Of a DNA stretch of 64,000 nt, positions 47,754-59,137 are shown in pieces; the stretch's first letter is position 1, and each line of letters starts with the position of its first letter. The notes beneath the pieces were generated by a model. The model saw only the letters and a list, made by a program, of their open reading frames with translations, was not told the origin of the DNA and searched no databases. Origin of the DNA: Prosapia bicincta (lineage: Eukaryota > Arthropoda > Insecta > Hemiptera > Cercopidae); the NCBI GenBank assembly GCA_036971475.1, contig JBAIZL010000003.1:86978042-87042041 (forward strand). Direction: 5' to 3'. A program made the position numbers and the translations under genes.

Positions 47754-50703
47754 CGTCGAATATTATTTACTTTAAAATTTTTTGGAAAACGAACAGCAGG
47801 ACTGTATCTCCAACCCTCATTGTGAAGAACCTGGAAGATTCTGTATTAGCTTTGTACCCTTAATCGAGTGATGCAGTTGGGAAGCGCTGCTCACTCGTTT
47901 TTACCTTGGACTCGAATTTGCTGTCAGAGCTGACTCTTCTTCCGTCATAGTATTTTATTTTTAAGAAATGTTTCTATCAACAAAGCACACACCCTACGAC
48001 TTTAACTGCCATTTTCATCTGCTTCTCCTCTCCTTTGTTTATCCTGACCTGGGTCTCACTGGCTTCAGTAACAGCCACACAGTCAGCAATATCATAGATA
48101 TATTTAATTATGTTAATTTATTAATTTCTTCCAGGTCCTTAACAGAGAGTAGTCGAAGGTCGCCTAATTTAGTTAGAAACGAATAAAATCCTGCCATTGG
48201 CAAAAGTTCTCAAAACGTAAAGTTCAAAAACAGTTCCATCTCATTGCAATACAATCCCGTGCAACAAACAAACATAAGTAACACTCTAACAAACAATACA
48301 TTTTAATATCGTTACGTTTATTGCACTAAATAATGACAGCATCTCACCATGCAATCACCGAGAATTTCCAAGAGCTGAAGCAAACTGGTTTTGTTATAAT
48401 TATGAAACGCAAACTCTGTATAGGCATAAGCTGCTTCCGAAGCTAGGCAAATCTTTGTTTGAGATAATGTTCCGATAAGAAAAAACTCTGATAAATGCAG
48501 CAATTTCACAGCGTTAATTGGTCATTTCTTGCGGCCTTTGTGTCACTAGAAGAAGTGAAAGTGAGAAATTGCCACAAATGCAACTGGTAATTTGTCTAAT
48601 TGTTGCAAAAGTGCACGTTTCATTGCAAGGATGCAGTCTCCCCTCCCATCATTTCGTTGCAGGTCAATACAATCGCAGCTGCTAACTAGAGGTCCCTTTG
48701 TTTGCTATTTGTGTCAAACATCTGAAACGATGTAATAGCCAAGCATGAATTTAAACGGTCAATATATTATGTTCATTAATATTGGGATGCAAAAGATTTC
48801 TTCTTTAGAAAAATGTCAGTCAGGCTGCAATATTGAATCTGCCCTGCAACAGGAAGGTGGCCTGCACGGGGATCATTACCTCTAGGGCCAAGTTTAATGC
48901 CCTCTCCACCCATCGAGGGAATATCAAATTACAGGGGCACCAAGTCATGTTCACATTAACAAAGTGGTCAACATGCTTACCAAGTAAGGAACACGTCTGC
49001 CTCAACCTAAAGCGTCTAATAGTCTAAACACTCGAAAAGCGTTAATCAACAAGTGGCTCAGTTAGCAACACAGGTACCTTTAGTAGGAGAACTTATGACG
49101 AGTGGTCCTATAAAATCTTTTACCTCCCGAGCTATAAATGTTGCCCCTTTACGCCTTACAGCAGTCCATGATTACCTCGTATCACACTTCCCCAAATACG
49201 AAGCACTACCGCCCTACAATGCCAGCTATGTGGAGGCTGATCAACTAAAAACCTTGCAACGAAAGAGCCCGCATTAAAGCCAAACAAGGAGCTGAGTAAG
49301 TTCAACCACTCACATTCCACTCACTCTAAGCCAATCTATACTACAGTCACAAATGCCAAACAAATAACTCGAAAGATTGTGCACAGGCAAACAGTGGGAG
49401 AGTTTTGTTAACGTGGTAACAATCCCAAGATATCTGAAAAGAAGTGAAGCTGTGATGCACTTCCGCTTAGCCAGAAGGCGTGACTACTTGCAAGTCCATT
49501 TCTGACGCTTTGGTCCCGTTGCTGATGAGGTCACATGTTAGAGAATTGACTTTGACGTATAAGTGGCGAGACAGAGCAAAAGACTTGACCAGCCGATTCA
49601 CAGTTGCCTACTTGACGTTTAGAGGGGGAGGATTACTGACTTAAATGTTTGTCGAATATCGTTGTTATACGTGTCGATCCACTGTGTCTTGTTCCCCACT
49701 GCGTCTACCTGCCAGAGAGGGGTAGAAATTTGTTTGATCTCGCTCCTCTACCCCTCGTGCGCATTTCAAGTATATTGCTGTAACTCATCAGTTTAATCAT
49801 AAGCTATGAATTTTGAGGAAATACGAAAATATGTTATACACACCGATTGAATACGCGATGGGAGAAGCTATATAGCCTATGTTGTTAATCTAGTAAAAAG
49901 TAAATGGTTGATAATTACATAAGTAGGAGTTATTAGAATATTTTATATAATTTACTTAAAAATTGTTATTGATTTTACTTTCCCGTATCGATCCTATAAA
50001 TGATAGCGTGACAGTTTTATCACGCAAAGTACACGAGTTCACTGACACAAGAATACGTAATATTCAAAGAGGAATTATTTACGAGTTCATATTTCTTTTC
50101 ATGAGTTGGGTATTTTTATTAACAATATTTGTCCATTTTGGGGAGTATTAAATTTTTTTCAAAAACTACATACTACATGTTTTTATTACTATTATTCGTT
50201 TAGTTTTCAAGAAAAATAGCAGTGCTAATACTACGCGCTTTTTCAGAAGTTTTTCCAACAATTTAAATTTGATTTTTCGCCTAAATATAATATTTGGGTT
50301 TAACTATTTTACTAATACTAATATCAATAAGTCTTTAAAAACTTGTAGCTTTATATCAGTTTTATAATGTATCTCTACATTTTTTTCTTCAGCTTATTTT
50401 CGTCACCAGTTCACGGTTCCATGGTTACCGTCGTAGTATAATTGTCTAGACTGCGCCGTGTTTTGTGTGTTTGAGTCTGCAGTGTATATATACATAAATA
50501 TACATATTCGACCACGTTTATGACTATATTTGTTGCATAGATACAGATTAATTTACAGCAAATAAGTTTAAAATACACACACACATAAATAAAATAATTC
50601 TAAAATAATTTTAATTCTAGCCAGATCAAAATAAATGAAATGTACTGAGATACTAGTTCCCGTATATTACAGTTTAAAACCCCTTTTCAAAACGCAGGTC
50701 TAT
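47753..50703. other. 3 kb without a recognised gene
   Basis: 48800-49600 is less AT-rich and has two partly opposed frames (48833-49027 and 49053-49277 on plus, 48820-49005 on minus) without motifs I know. It is the best place in the window to look for unique host sequence. No splice structure could be proposed. Confidence 0.35.
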
Positions 50704-51695
50704 AATAGAGCCTCGATTATTAGTGGCCTAATTAACCGTAACACGTTCATTATTTCACACAACTAAAGTGAATCTACGTAAAGGGAGTCTGCGCACATTT
50801 CTTGATCGTCCATATACTCTCCGGATATTAATAATTGTATTAAATACGTATTTTACTGGATAAAATATCGAGTTCCAAAGACAAATAGTTAGAATATTGA
50901 CCAAGTAGGACACAGTATTTTAGATAACATATAAAAAATGTTTTAAATCTCTCCTAAAATCGATTGTGCCGTGAGGTTGGATTGATTGCACATGGATGTA
51001 GGAATGATTGCGTAAGGAGGTAGGAGTGATTGGGTAGGGAGGTCGGAGTGATATCGCAGGGAGGTTGGGTTGGTTGCACAGGGAGGAATGAGAGTTTGTG
51101 CAAGAAGGTAGGAGTGATTGCGATGGGAGATACGAATAATTGCGCAGGGAAGTATGAGTGATAACGGATAGAGGTAGGAGTGATTACGCACCCAGCTACG
51201 AATGATTGCACAGGGAGGTAGGAGTGATAACGCAGGATGGTAGGAGTGATTGCACAATGAGGTAGGAGTGATTGCGCAGGGAGATAAGAATGATTGCGTA
51301 AGGAGGTAGGAGTGATTGCGAATGGAGGTACGAGTGATTGCGCAGGGAAGTAGGAGTGATAACGGATAGAGGTAGGAGTGATTATGCACCCAGATACGAG
51401 TGATTGCACAGGGAGATAGGAGTGATTACGCTGGATGGTAGGAGTGGTTGAGAATTGAGGTACGAGTGATTGCACAATGAGGTGATTGCGGAGGGGTAGG
51501 AGAGTTTGCGCAAGGTTAAACAAATGTTATCTTCCGCTTTATTATAAAATTGAGATAGAATTGACATCGTATTTTTGCGTCGCTGCACTAAGTGCATGCC
51601 GAGAGCGAAAACTTGAGTTTTGTATATTTTTCTTTGACCACATTAGTCAACCTGTAACCCGGTTAATCGGATTTTGAATAATCGAGGCTTTACTG
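50704..51695. mobile_element. Tigger/pogo-type MITE carrying an internal minisatellite
   Basis: The left end reads AATAGAGCCTCGATTATTAG. The right end on the minus strand reads CAGTAAAGCCTCGATTATTC, with TA outside. Inner right sequence (GTGCATGCCGAGAGCGAAAAC, CCCGGTTAATCGGA) matches the element at 27387-28074. The middle 980-1510 bases of the 51-kb region form a 22-bp tandem array. Confidence 0.8.
50985..51510. repeat. ~22-bp minisatellite inside a transposon
   Basis: About 24 copies of GGGAGGTAGGAGTGATTGCGCA with variants (ATAACGGATAGA, ATTACGCACCCAG, TTGCACAATGA). A run of variants (CAGGGAAGTA, ATAACGGATAGAGG, CACCCAG) appears at about 51140-51195 and again at 51345-51395, showing a higher-order period near 200 bp. 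The two minus-strand frames of 148 and 189 residues (HSYLP... repeats) are in different frames and are array artefacts. Confidence 0.92.
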
Positions 51696-52380
51696 TAAAG
51701 GGCTCCCGCCCTTTTTAAAAATCGTAGGAAAAATAAAAAACCCACAGATATTTCGGCAAAGCACAGGGGTTGCGTTATCATTGTGTAAGGTGACTGTAAA
51801 GTGACCTTCACTTATAAGAACTTACAAGTGTAAATAAAACAAAATATTCAGTTTTTGTAGGAAGTTCGGGAAGATAACACTAACAGAGCACAAATCCAAC
51901 CTCACTCTTTCCATTTCTATGTCCAAAGATGGTGTAATGAGACCTACACTCATTCAGATTATCGCTTGTGGCGTCATGTCTGAGGGATAAAGTGAGGAAA
52001 CTCTGCAGCTCGACCAGGGTTCTACACAGGCCGATCAACTCTTCTAGCGGAGAGTATTTTTCAACGACAAACTGCGTAGTTTATGCAAGATATTGTACAG
52101 TTTATGCAATTCCTGTCAAGTGTCCACCGCATTGCACATGATAACTATTGTGTTAAAAAAAATAACTAGTATTTATCGACGGCAACCCGTCTCTTCCGAA
52201 GCTTTAGTATATCATTATATTATAGTCATACTAAAAGATAACCTATGGTGATTTAATTAAAAACCGAATCCTCTCGAACCTATCAGGACACGTGATAGTA
52301 TTCAAAAAAATAATAAATAACATAAGATCGGTTTTTCGCAAAGAGCTGAAGAACGTGAACGATTCAAAGGGATCTGGAGC
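51696..52380. other. No recognised feature
   Basis: Spacer between the MITE and the 58-bp array; nothing recognised. Confidence 0.4.
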
Positions 52381-53875
52381 TTCACCAGATGAGGTGTGTG
52401 TTACCAGTATGGGTATTTCGAGGCATCAACGTTTTGCTTTAGCAGATGAGGGGTGTGTTACCAGTCTTGGGTATTTCGAGGTATCAACGTTTTGCTTTAG
52501 CAGATGAGGGGTGTGTTACCAGTCTTGGGTATTTCGAGGCATCAACGTTTTGCTTCACCAGATGTGGGGTGTGTTACCAGTCTTGGGTATTTCGAGGCAT
52601 CAACGTTTTGCTTTAGCAGATGAGGGGTGTGTTACCAGTCTTGGGTATTTCGAGGTATCAACGTATTGCTTTAGCAGATGAGGGGTGTGTTACCAGTCTT
52701 GGGTATTTCGAGGCATCAACGTTTTGCTTCACCAGATGTGGGGTGTGTTACCAGTCTTGGGTTCGAGGCATCAACGTTTTTCTTCATCAGATGAGGGGTG
52801 TTTTACCAGTCTTGGGTATTTCGATGCATCAACCTTTTGCTTCACCAGATGAGGGGTGTGTTACCAGTCTTGGGTATTTCGATGCATCAACGATTTGCTT
52901 CACCAGATGAGGGGTGTGTTACCAGTCTTGGGTATTTCGATGCATCAACCTTTTGCTTCACCAGATGAGAGGTGTGTTACCAGTCTTGGGTATTTCTATG
53001 CATCGACGATTTGCTTCACCAGATGAGGGGTGTGTTACCAGTCTTGGGTTCGATGCATTAACGTTTTTCTTCACCAGATGAGGGGTGTGTTACCAGTCTT
53101 GGGTATTTCGAGGCATCAACGTTTTGCTTCACCAGATGAGGGGTGTGTTACCAGTCTTGGGTTCGATGCATTAACGTTTTTCTTCACCAGATGAGGGGTG
53201 TGTTACCAGTCTTGGGTATTTCGAGGCATCAATGTTTTGCTTCACCAGATGAGGGTCGTGTTACCAGTCTTGGGTATTTCGAGGCATCAACGTTTTGCTT
53301 CACCAGATAAGGGGTGTGTTACCAGTCTTGGGTATTTCGATGCATCAACCTTTTGCTTCACCAGATGAGGGGTGTGTTATCAGTCTTGGGTTTTTCGATG
53401 CATCAACGATTTGCTTCACCAGATGAGGGGTGTGTTACCAGTCTTGGGTATTTCGATGCATCAACCTTTTGCTTCACCAGATGAGAGGTGTGTTACCAGT
53501 CTTGGGTATTTCTATGCATCGACGATTTGCTTCAGCAGATGAGGGGTGTGTTACCAGTCTTGGGTATTTCGAGGCATCAACGTTTTGCTTCAGTAGATGA
53601 GGGGTGTGTTACCAGTCTTGGGTTCGAGGCATCAACGTTTTTCTTCACCAGATGGGAGGTGTGTTATCAGTCTTGGGTATTTCGAGGCATCAGTGTTTTG
53701 CTTCACCAGATAAGGGGTGTGTTACCAGTCTTTGGTATTTCGAGGCATCAATGTTTTGCTTCACCAGATAAGGGGTGTGTTACCAGTCTTGGGTATTTCG
53801 AGGCATCAACGTTTTGCTTCACCAGATGAGGGGTGTGTTACCAGTCTTGGGTATTTCGAGGCATCAACGTTTTTG
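52381..53875. repeat. 58-bp tandem array, about 26 copies
   Basis: The unit runs CAGATGAGGGGTGTGTTACC, AGTCTTGGGTATTTCGAGG, CATCAACGTTTTGCTTCAC. A shorter class lacks TATTT after TTGGG. Variant order recurs: the GATGAGAGGTG unit followed by CTATGCATCGACGATT appears at 52964 and 53480, a 516-bp offset. Since 58 is not divisible by three, the repeated CVTSLGYFEAS frames rotate and are unlikely to be protein. Confidence 0.96.
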
Positions 53876-54232
53876 AGGACCAATACTGTTTACTTAGCAA
53901 CCACTGGGGAAAACATTTCAGGGACGATGATCTTGTCCCCACATAATGCCCCGCCTACGAAGCGATTAATGATTTTCCCTTTTAAAACAACACGCGATAT
54001 CTATATATAATCCTGTGTATGTCGCTTTATTATGTAGGGGATATACTGCATACTATTGATAAGGTTAGATAGGGGTTGCATATGCAATCTAATAGCATGA
54101 TTATTATATATGGTTCAAGGTCATCGCTGCATGCAAGCTGATGTATCCGGGACAAATAAAACATAAAATAATAATGATTTTCTTTTGGTATTGCATGGGG
54201 TTATTTATTATTCTTGGACACGATAAAGTTAG
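53876..54232. other. No recognised feature
   Basis: Spacer between the array and the hAT element. Confidence 0.5.
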
Positions 54233-54240
54233 GTATAGAT

Positions 54241-55729
54241 CAGGGATGTCCAACTTTCATAGCATAGCGGGCCAAAATTAAAACCTTGTACGGTGTTGCG
54301 GGCCACATAGTAATAATATAATTTTAGTTTGAAATAGCAACAAGAACATATGAAAATTTATAAATAAATAAAACAAAATTTAATAGTAAATCTTATATTT
54401 CTCAAGACTCAAGTGAGAGAAAACTATACAAATAAGAAAAATACAAAATAGTTTTATCAATTAACACAACTGAAATGAGGATAAAAATGTACATTACAGT
54501 ATTTTAGTGTGAACATTGTGGTCGATCAGCTGCAGTCACCAAAGAACAAATATCCATCTCTAGTTCTGTGTGAGCCAACCTCATGAGATGGAGTAAAGAT
54601 ACATCAAAAAGCTTGTTCCTATTTTGGTTTTTTATAAACTTCATAGATGAGAAAACACTTTCACATAGGTATGTACTTCCAAACATTGAAGACATTTTTA
54701 GCCCAAAATCTCGCACGTTTGGGAATCTCTCTTTAGGAAGCAATTTAAAAAAAGTCATGAGTCTTTTCTTGCCTGGTCATTAGAAACATGTCACCCTGCA
54801 AATCACATAATTCAAGTTGTAGGTCAGCTGGTTGGTCTTCAATTGTAGCTCCAAGAGGATTGCGTAAAGCAGTAGACTACTTTTGAGACTTTCAATTTCC
54901 TCAAATCTTGTATTGAACTCGTCAATTACTTCTTGAATTTGACAGATGCAGCTTGAAACATCATTGTTTTTTAATTTGTCGGCTAACTGAAGACAGCTAG
55001 GAAAGTGTATAAGATTTTTGTTTTCAAGATTTTGTTTGAACAGTTGTAGCTTACTGCGAAACCCATTGATGATTCCAGCCAAATCTGATATTGTTTGATT
55101 TTTTCCTTGAAGACTCAAGTTCAAAATGTTAAGATGATTAGTCAAATCTGTTAGAAAAGCTAATTGAACTAAAAATTTTGGATCTTCAAACTTCTTTTCT
55201 ATTTCAGTGGTGTCAGATGGCACATATTTCTTGAGGAATTCAGGGATTTCCTTTCTTATTGCAAAGGATCGCTCCATGCACTTTCCTGCACTTAACCATC
55301 GTACATGGTTATATAATAGCAAGTCTCCATATTCAGCCTCTGTTTCTTGTAAAAACTGCTTAAGTTGCCTATGTAAAAGGGCCCGGTATCCAACTCTGAT
55401 CAGATTTATAATCTTAATCACAAGTTTAAAAAATTTATCCTGCTTGATGGATTTTCCACATAGAGCTTCCTGATGAATAACACAGTGTATTGCCGGACAG
55501 TTAACGCCATTCTCCCGAAGTAATCCTATTAATCCAGACTTTTTACCTGTCATTGCTGGTATATATTCGAGTAAATATTTTAATTATAACTAGCATGTAT
55601 AGTATTAGAATTTATCATTAAATTATTAGATCCTTGTCAAAATTTCAAGTATTTTTGTGATATTTTTGTCTAATAAGTCTTTGTGGGCCGCATAAAAGGG
55701 CATGGCGGGCCGCCAGTTGGACATCCCTG
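54241..55729 (-). mobile_element. hAT element, 1,489 bp, with 8-bp target duplication
   Basis: GTATAGAT lies at 54233-54240 and 55730-55737. The left end reads CAGGGATGTCCAACTTTCAT. The right end on the minus strand reads CAGGGATGTCCAACTGGCGG. The first 15 bases are identical, so the ends are well preserved. It carries the middle and C-terminal parts of a transposase on the minus strand and lacks the BED finger region. It is a different family from the 44.8-kb hAT, whose ends differ. Confidence 0.95.
54504..55568 (-). pseudogene. hAT transposase (GTF2IRD2/ZBED5-like), N-terminally deleted
   Basis: The main frame (54780-55553, 257 residues) begins PAMTGKKSGLIGLL, which normally follows a conserved TDG; that catalytic Asp segment is absent. 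Then come HCVIHQEALCGKS (residues 23-35) and HVRWLS (83-88), with the insertion-domain Arg-Trp, and SDLAGIINGFRSKLQLF further on. Near 54865 a frameshift is needed to continue through CDLQGDMF into the frame at 54504-54758. That frame has FPNVRDFGLKMSSMFGSTYL, CESVFSSMKFIKNQNR and a terminal HTELEMD block: the hAT dimerisation domain. The deletion and shift make it inactive. It is among the longest transposase relics in the window. Confidence 0.92.
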
Positions 55730-55737
55730 GTATAGAT

Positions 55738-56125
55738 CATAACTAAAAAACGGTGTCGATGTGACAATATTGTGAGCTTTTAAAAATCTATCTTTACTGT
55801 TTGTATTGTTTTATGCGTTTTTCCAAAAAAATATTATAAAAACTTTATAATAATTATGTACTTCTTTTTTTTGCCACTATGCGAACTAATGAGCACGCCT
55901 AATAAGAATATTTTTGTTTTTGTGCGCCGGTTTTAAGATTGTGTTTTTCTTATTATTCTCAAGCGTACGAAATATTGCCTATGCGAGTATAGAAGGGAGT
56001 TAAGGTTTACGGCCAATTATACTTTGTCTCATTATTACTAACCTATAAATTTTACCTCATTTTTAGGTAAATTTTAGGTACATTTTTACAGGTAAAGTTG
56101 GCCTGGAGGCTGAAAACTAGTAAAC
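55738..56125. other. No recognised feature
   Basis: AT-rich spacer; AGGTAAATTTTAGGTACATT at about 56061 is a local short repeat. Confidence 0.4.
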
Positions 56126-56130
56126 TTTTA

Positions 56131-56205
56131 GCGATATCAGAGGTAGAACTCGGGACATTGAGGTTAGTAATTAAGTTCTCTACTCACTAAATCATGCAAG
56201 CACAG
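56131..56205 (-). repeat. tRNA-derived SINE-like head
   Basis: The minus strand reads TGATTTAGTGAGTAGAG (A-box-like, compare TRGCTTAGTNGGTAGAG), about 30 bases, then CCGAGTTCTACCTCT (B-box-like, compare GGTTCGAATCC). Spacing fits a tRNA promoter, but the B box has several mismatches and no cloverleaf is intact, so it is not a functional tRNA. No other copy occurs in the window. Confidence 0.35.
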
Positions 56206-56549
56206 GTTTTAAAACTTTTATTATAGCAACAAATAATAAACTCGATAAAACAGATTCAAAATTATCGAAAACGTCTAGCAAGATTTAGTCCAATGTTTTT
56301 TAGCTTTGCTGATAGCCCCTGCATTCTGTTACCACTGAGGATGTAGATAAAACATAGGTTTAGAAATGTAATTGCCTGTTTGATACGAAAGATATTTTTA
56401 CTCTTATCAAAAAAGCGTTCGATTAGACGAGGTGAATCGAATAGGTTTATCGGAAATAATAATTAAGATATGCTTGGAATAATTTCGGACGAAATATTTT
56501 CTATAAATAGATAGAAACTTAGGCTTTGGATAAGATATTTCCGTGTATA

Positions 56550-56863
56550 TACTGTCACCGGCGCACGAGAAGAGTCCTGGCCCAAGGCAGGTCAAAACGA
56601 TAGTCATTCCCAATAACATTTCTAACACATAACGCCAGGTCTAGAGAAACGTATATAATTTATTTTAGGCACTCTCATATTAAAATTAGAACTGTTACCT
56701 ATCTGTAAATACTTATATTACTTATATTACTATTACTAAAAAACTACCGTACGATAAGGTTACGTTTGTAAGTCAGGAATACATCGACAGCGCATGCGCA
56801 GAACTGAAAACCAAGCGTAACTCATTTCTACACCAGGGCTCTTTTCGTGCGTCGGTGACAGTA
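56550..56863. mobile_element. Small terminal-inverted-repeat element (314 bp)
   Basis: 56550-56580 (TACTGTCACCGGCGCACGAG...) and the reverse complement of 56833-56863 (TACTGTCACCGACGCACGAA...) match at 28 of 31 positions. The interior is AT-rich without a frame. The superfamily is unclear. Confidence 0.65.
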
Positions 56864-57869
56864 CCTCAGTACAGGTAAAGTCTACTTGAGGGAATAAGTC
56901 CACGATGACATGACCTCCCCCCCCCCCGGGATACTCCTGTTGATTCTTCCCTTTGTTAGCGCCAAGTTTTATTATTTTCCCCGCTTTCTTGAGGAATTTC
57001 TCATCGCCGGTTAATATGTTTATTGGCGTGTGAATACTCTATAAATATGAAGGGCGCGGCTACACTAAGAATACATGCGGGTGTTAAGATTTAGGTGAAT
57101 GTAATGTTAATATGATTGTGAGTATACTGTCAGTAGAGATGGACGAACAGCTCACGAGTTTACTTCTTTCAGAGAGTGCAGGAGAAATGAAACGGGAAAA
57201 AGGAGTTGTAACTCTTAAGTCCTTGCTACCACAACTCACCTGTTTGTTCTTAGACAAACAAAAAAAAAAAACTGGTAACTTTTTACGTTCAGTCCTCTCT
57301 ACAATGTCACAGCTCGTTACTCCTTAGCGGTCAGCAATATAGAATTTGAAAAGATACCGAGGAGTGTTTTTAGTGTAATTTTTAATCGCAGTCCACGTGT
57401 TATTGTACAACTAGCTCCGACTAGAAAGTTTTAATATCAGTAACATTTCTAAATAAGTTTTTGTAGAGTGAAAAAATCGATTTATTTTTACGACTTCCCT
57501 AGAATATTTTTTCCAATGCCTGCTTTACCTCCCATATCAATTTTCTAAAGAAACGGTGTTTGATAAAAATAGTTTTCATTTTTCATTAACAAGTAAAAGA
57601 TATCAGTCAATATTATTTAGCTTGAAGACAATAAATTATTAAAATACCTAAACATTTTATTTAGATATTATTAAATAGTAAATTAATTAATAAAATTCCT
57701 AAATACATTTTATTTCCCTCATAGGATAGTTGACAAGAGGGGAGAGTGGGCGTTACTATAAGAAGTTAACTCTTTCATGGAATGAGTGATACCGATCCTA
57801 CCCAGCTACCTTTCTCTTCTCTAATTATCAGTTACCACGAAGTATCAAACCTGCTAGTATGTGAGGTAT
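56864..57869. other. No supported gene
   Basis: A 71-residue frame at 57112-57327 shows no known motif. A C11 run lies near 56918. Confidence 0.35.
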
Positions 57870-58065
57870 AAGAGCCAGGGTGATGAGATTTTATGTGAAA
57901 AATCGCCGGGTTGTATGTGCGCTGGGCAGTCACTTATGCGCATGCCCCGGCAAGCAGCAATGCTTTCTTGTGGAAATTTCAGCTTGGTTGCTCACTCCAA
58001 ACTAAATTTGGCTCACTCTTAGCCACATGCATGAAACGATTTTTCAAAAAGGAATTCTACTTATA
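57870..58065 (+). repeat. Tigger-type MITE fragment
   Basis: Shares ordered blocks with the interior of 27387-28074: GCGCATGCCCCGGCAAGCAG against GCGCATGCGCTGGCAGACAA, TTGTGGAAATTTCAGCTTGG against TTGTGGAAACTTCCGCTCGG, then TTGCTCACTCCAAAC against TTCCTCACTTTAAAC. The outer termini are not preserved. Confidence 0.65.
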
Positions 58066-58573
58066 AGTAACTGGTGTTATATTGGGTTGTAAAGGTCAAG
58101 ACAATTTTTTACTAATTAAACTATGCCTCGTGTGTTATCGCCTGTATTTCGTCCTTCATGGCCAAAATTATATTCTCATGTTTTTACACATCATGAGCGG
58201 AACCAAACAAACCAGACCAAACGTCGGAGTTAGTTATATTTACTTTACAATATTACATTAGTTCATATAGGATTAAATCTATTGTTTTTACCACTGTATC
58301 AGTTATGCTTTCAAACTGTCACTATTCGTCACGTTTATAGCTTTACTTTTGTATTTGCAGATGGCGCGGCAGTATATACAAGCTAGTATGGCCGGATTTG
58401 TTCGTGTTCCTAATCCTATACTACAGCCTCAACTTCTTGTATAGGTACATTCTAGATCCGGATCAGAGGAAGTAAGTATGTTTTAATTAATATAGGCTTA
58501 ACTTTTTTAATGTTTAAAAGTTTTAAAGCGTTAAAAGGTATTGTGTGGTTTTACATTACAAACTAAAGATTAC
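58066..58573. other. No recognised feature
   Basis: No coding or repeat structure recognised. Confidence 0.4.
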
Positions 58574-58704
58574 AGCATACACTTAATAACTCACAAAGTG
58601 TGTCAACATGTTTAATGTCATACATGTTTCGATAGCGAGGCTGCCATCTTCAATGGCAAATCGACTATGGTGAATTGGTCAGAGAAGTGAGTTAATTGTA
58701 TGCT
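58574..58704 (-). ncRNA. Hammerhead-ribozyme-like structure with all three stems
   Basis: On the minus strand an outer helix can form between AGCATACAATTAACTCAC (58704-58687) and GTGAGTTATTAAGTGTATGC (58594-58575), extending stem I. Inside lie TTGAAGA (58653-58647; the consensus starts C, here T) and stem II GGCAGC / CTC / GCTATC with one mismatch and one G-U. Next are GAAA (58630-58627), stem III ACATGT paired with ACATGT (58627-58622 with 58611-58606; six pairs) and then U-U, which satisfies the NUH cleavage rule. It resembles type I hammerheads reported in Penelope-like elements. The C-to-T change in the core probably weakens or abolishes cleavage. Confidence 0.5.
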
Positions 58705-58920
58705 ACGGTAAGCTAGAACATATATATCGATTTTATTTTGATGTTGCTATATTTAATGATTTAGCAGCTTTAATTGTTTAATGGAGTAATTTATTTGAAT
58801 ATACTTAATTTATTAGTAATAACTATAACTTTTTTTTTATTAAACGTTAGGTGTATTAAAGTAATATATTAATACATAACTAATTTATTTCCATTATTTT
58901 AATGTGATACATGTTCAAAG

Positions 58921-58954
<34 letters not shown>

Positions 58955-58990
58955 AACAAAAGTCAAAATACAAATACAAGAATTATAATT

Positions 58991-59050
58991 GAATTTACAA
59001 TTCAAAGCTTTTCGTTGGCTAACAGTACCAACATCATCAGGAATATCAAA
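58991..59050 (-). ncRNA. Hammerhead-like core at the 3' end of the Penelope element
   Basis: Minus strand: CTGATGA (59040-59034), one base, GTTGG / loop / CCAAC (stem II, five perfect pairs), GAAA (59013-59010) contiguous. After AGC comes a perfect hairpin, TTGAATT / GTA / AATTCAA. That hairpin is offset from where a canonical stem III starts. The core blocks are intact, unlike most copies in the window. Confidence 0.5.
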
Positions 59051-59137
59051 CTATTAAAATTAACATATGTGCAAATTAGATCAAATAAATAGTTATGCCA
59101 AATCAATTACAATGTTGTTAAAATTTTTTTTAATATT

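Noticed and set aside
46560..47950. Homology between 46.56-46.80 and 47.76-47.95 kb as a duplicated gene
   Set aside because: Only short blocks match and both contain stops in all frames; noted as a possible old repeat only.
50943..51523. 148- and 189-residue frames with HSYLP-type repeats
   Set aside because: Two overlapping frames of one 22-bp minisatellite inside a MITE; 22 is not a multiple of three.
52292..54010. Repeat protein with CVTSLGYFEAS units
   Set aside because: 58-bp tandem array read in rotating frames; stop codons and length variants break every long frame.
56131..56205. Functional tRNA gene
   Set aside because: A and B boxes are approximate and no cloverleaf with paired acceptor stem could be drawn; kept only as a SINE-like head.
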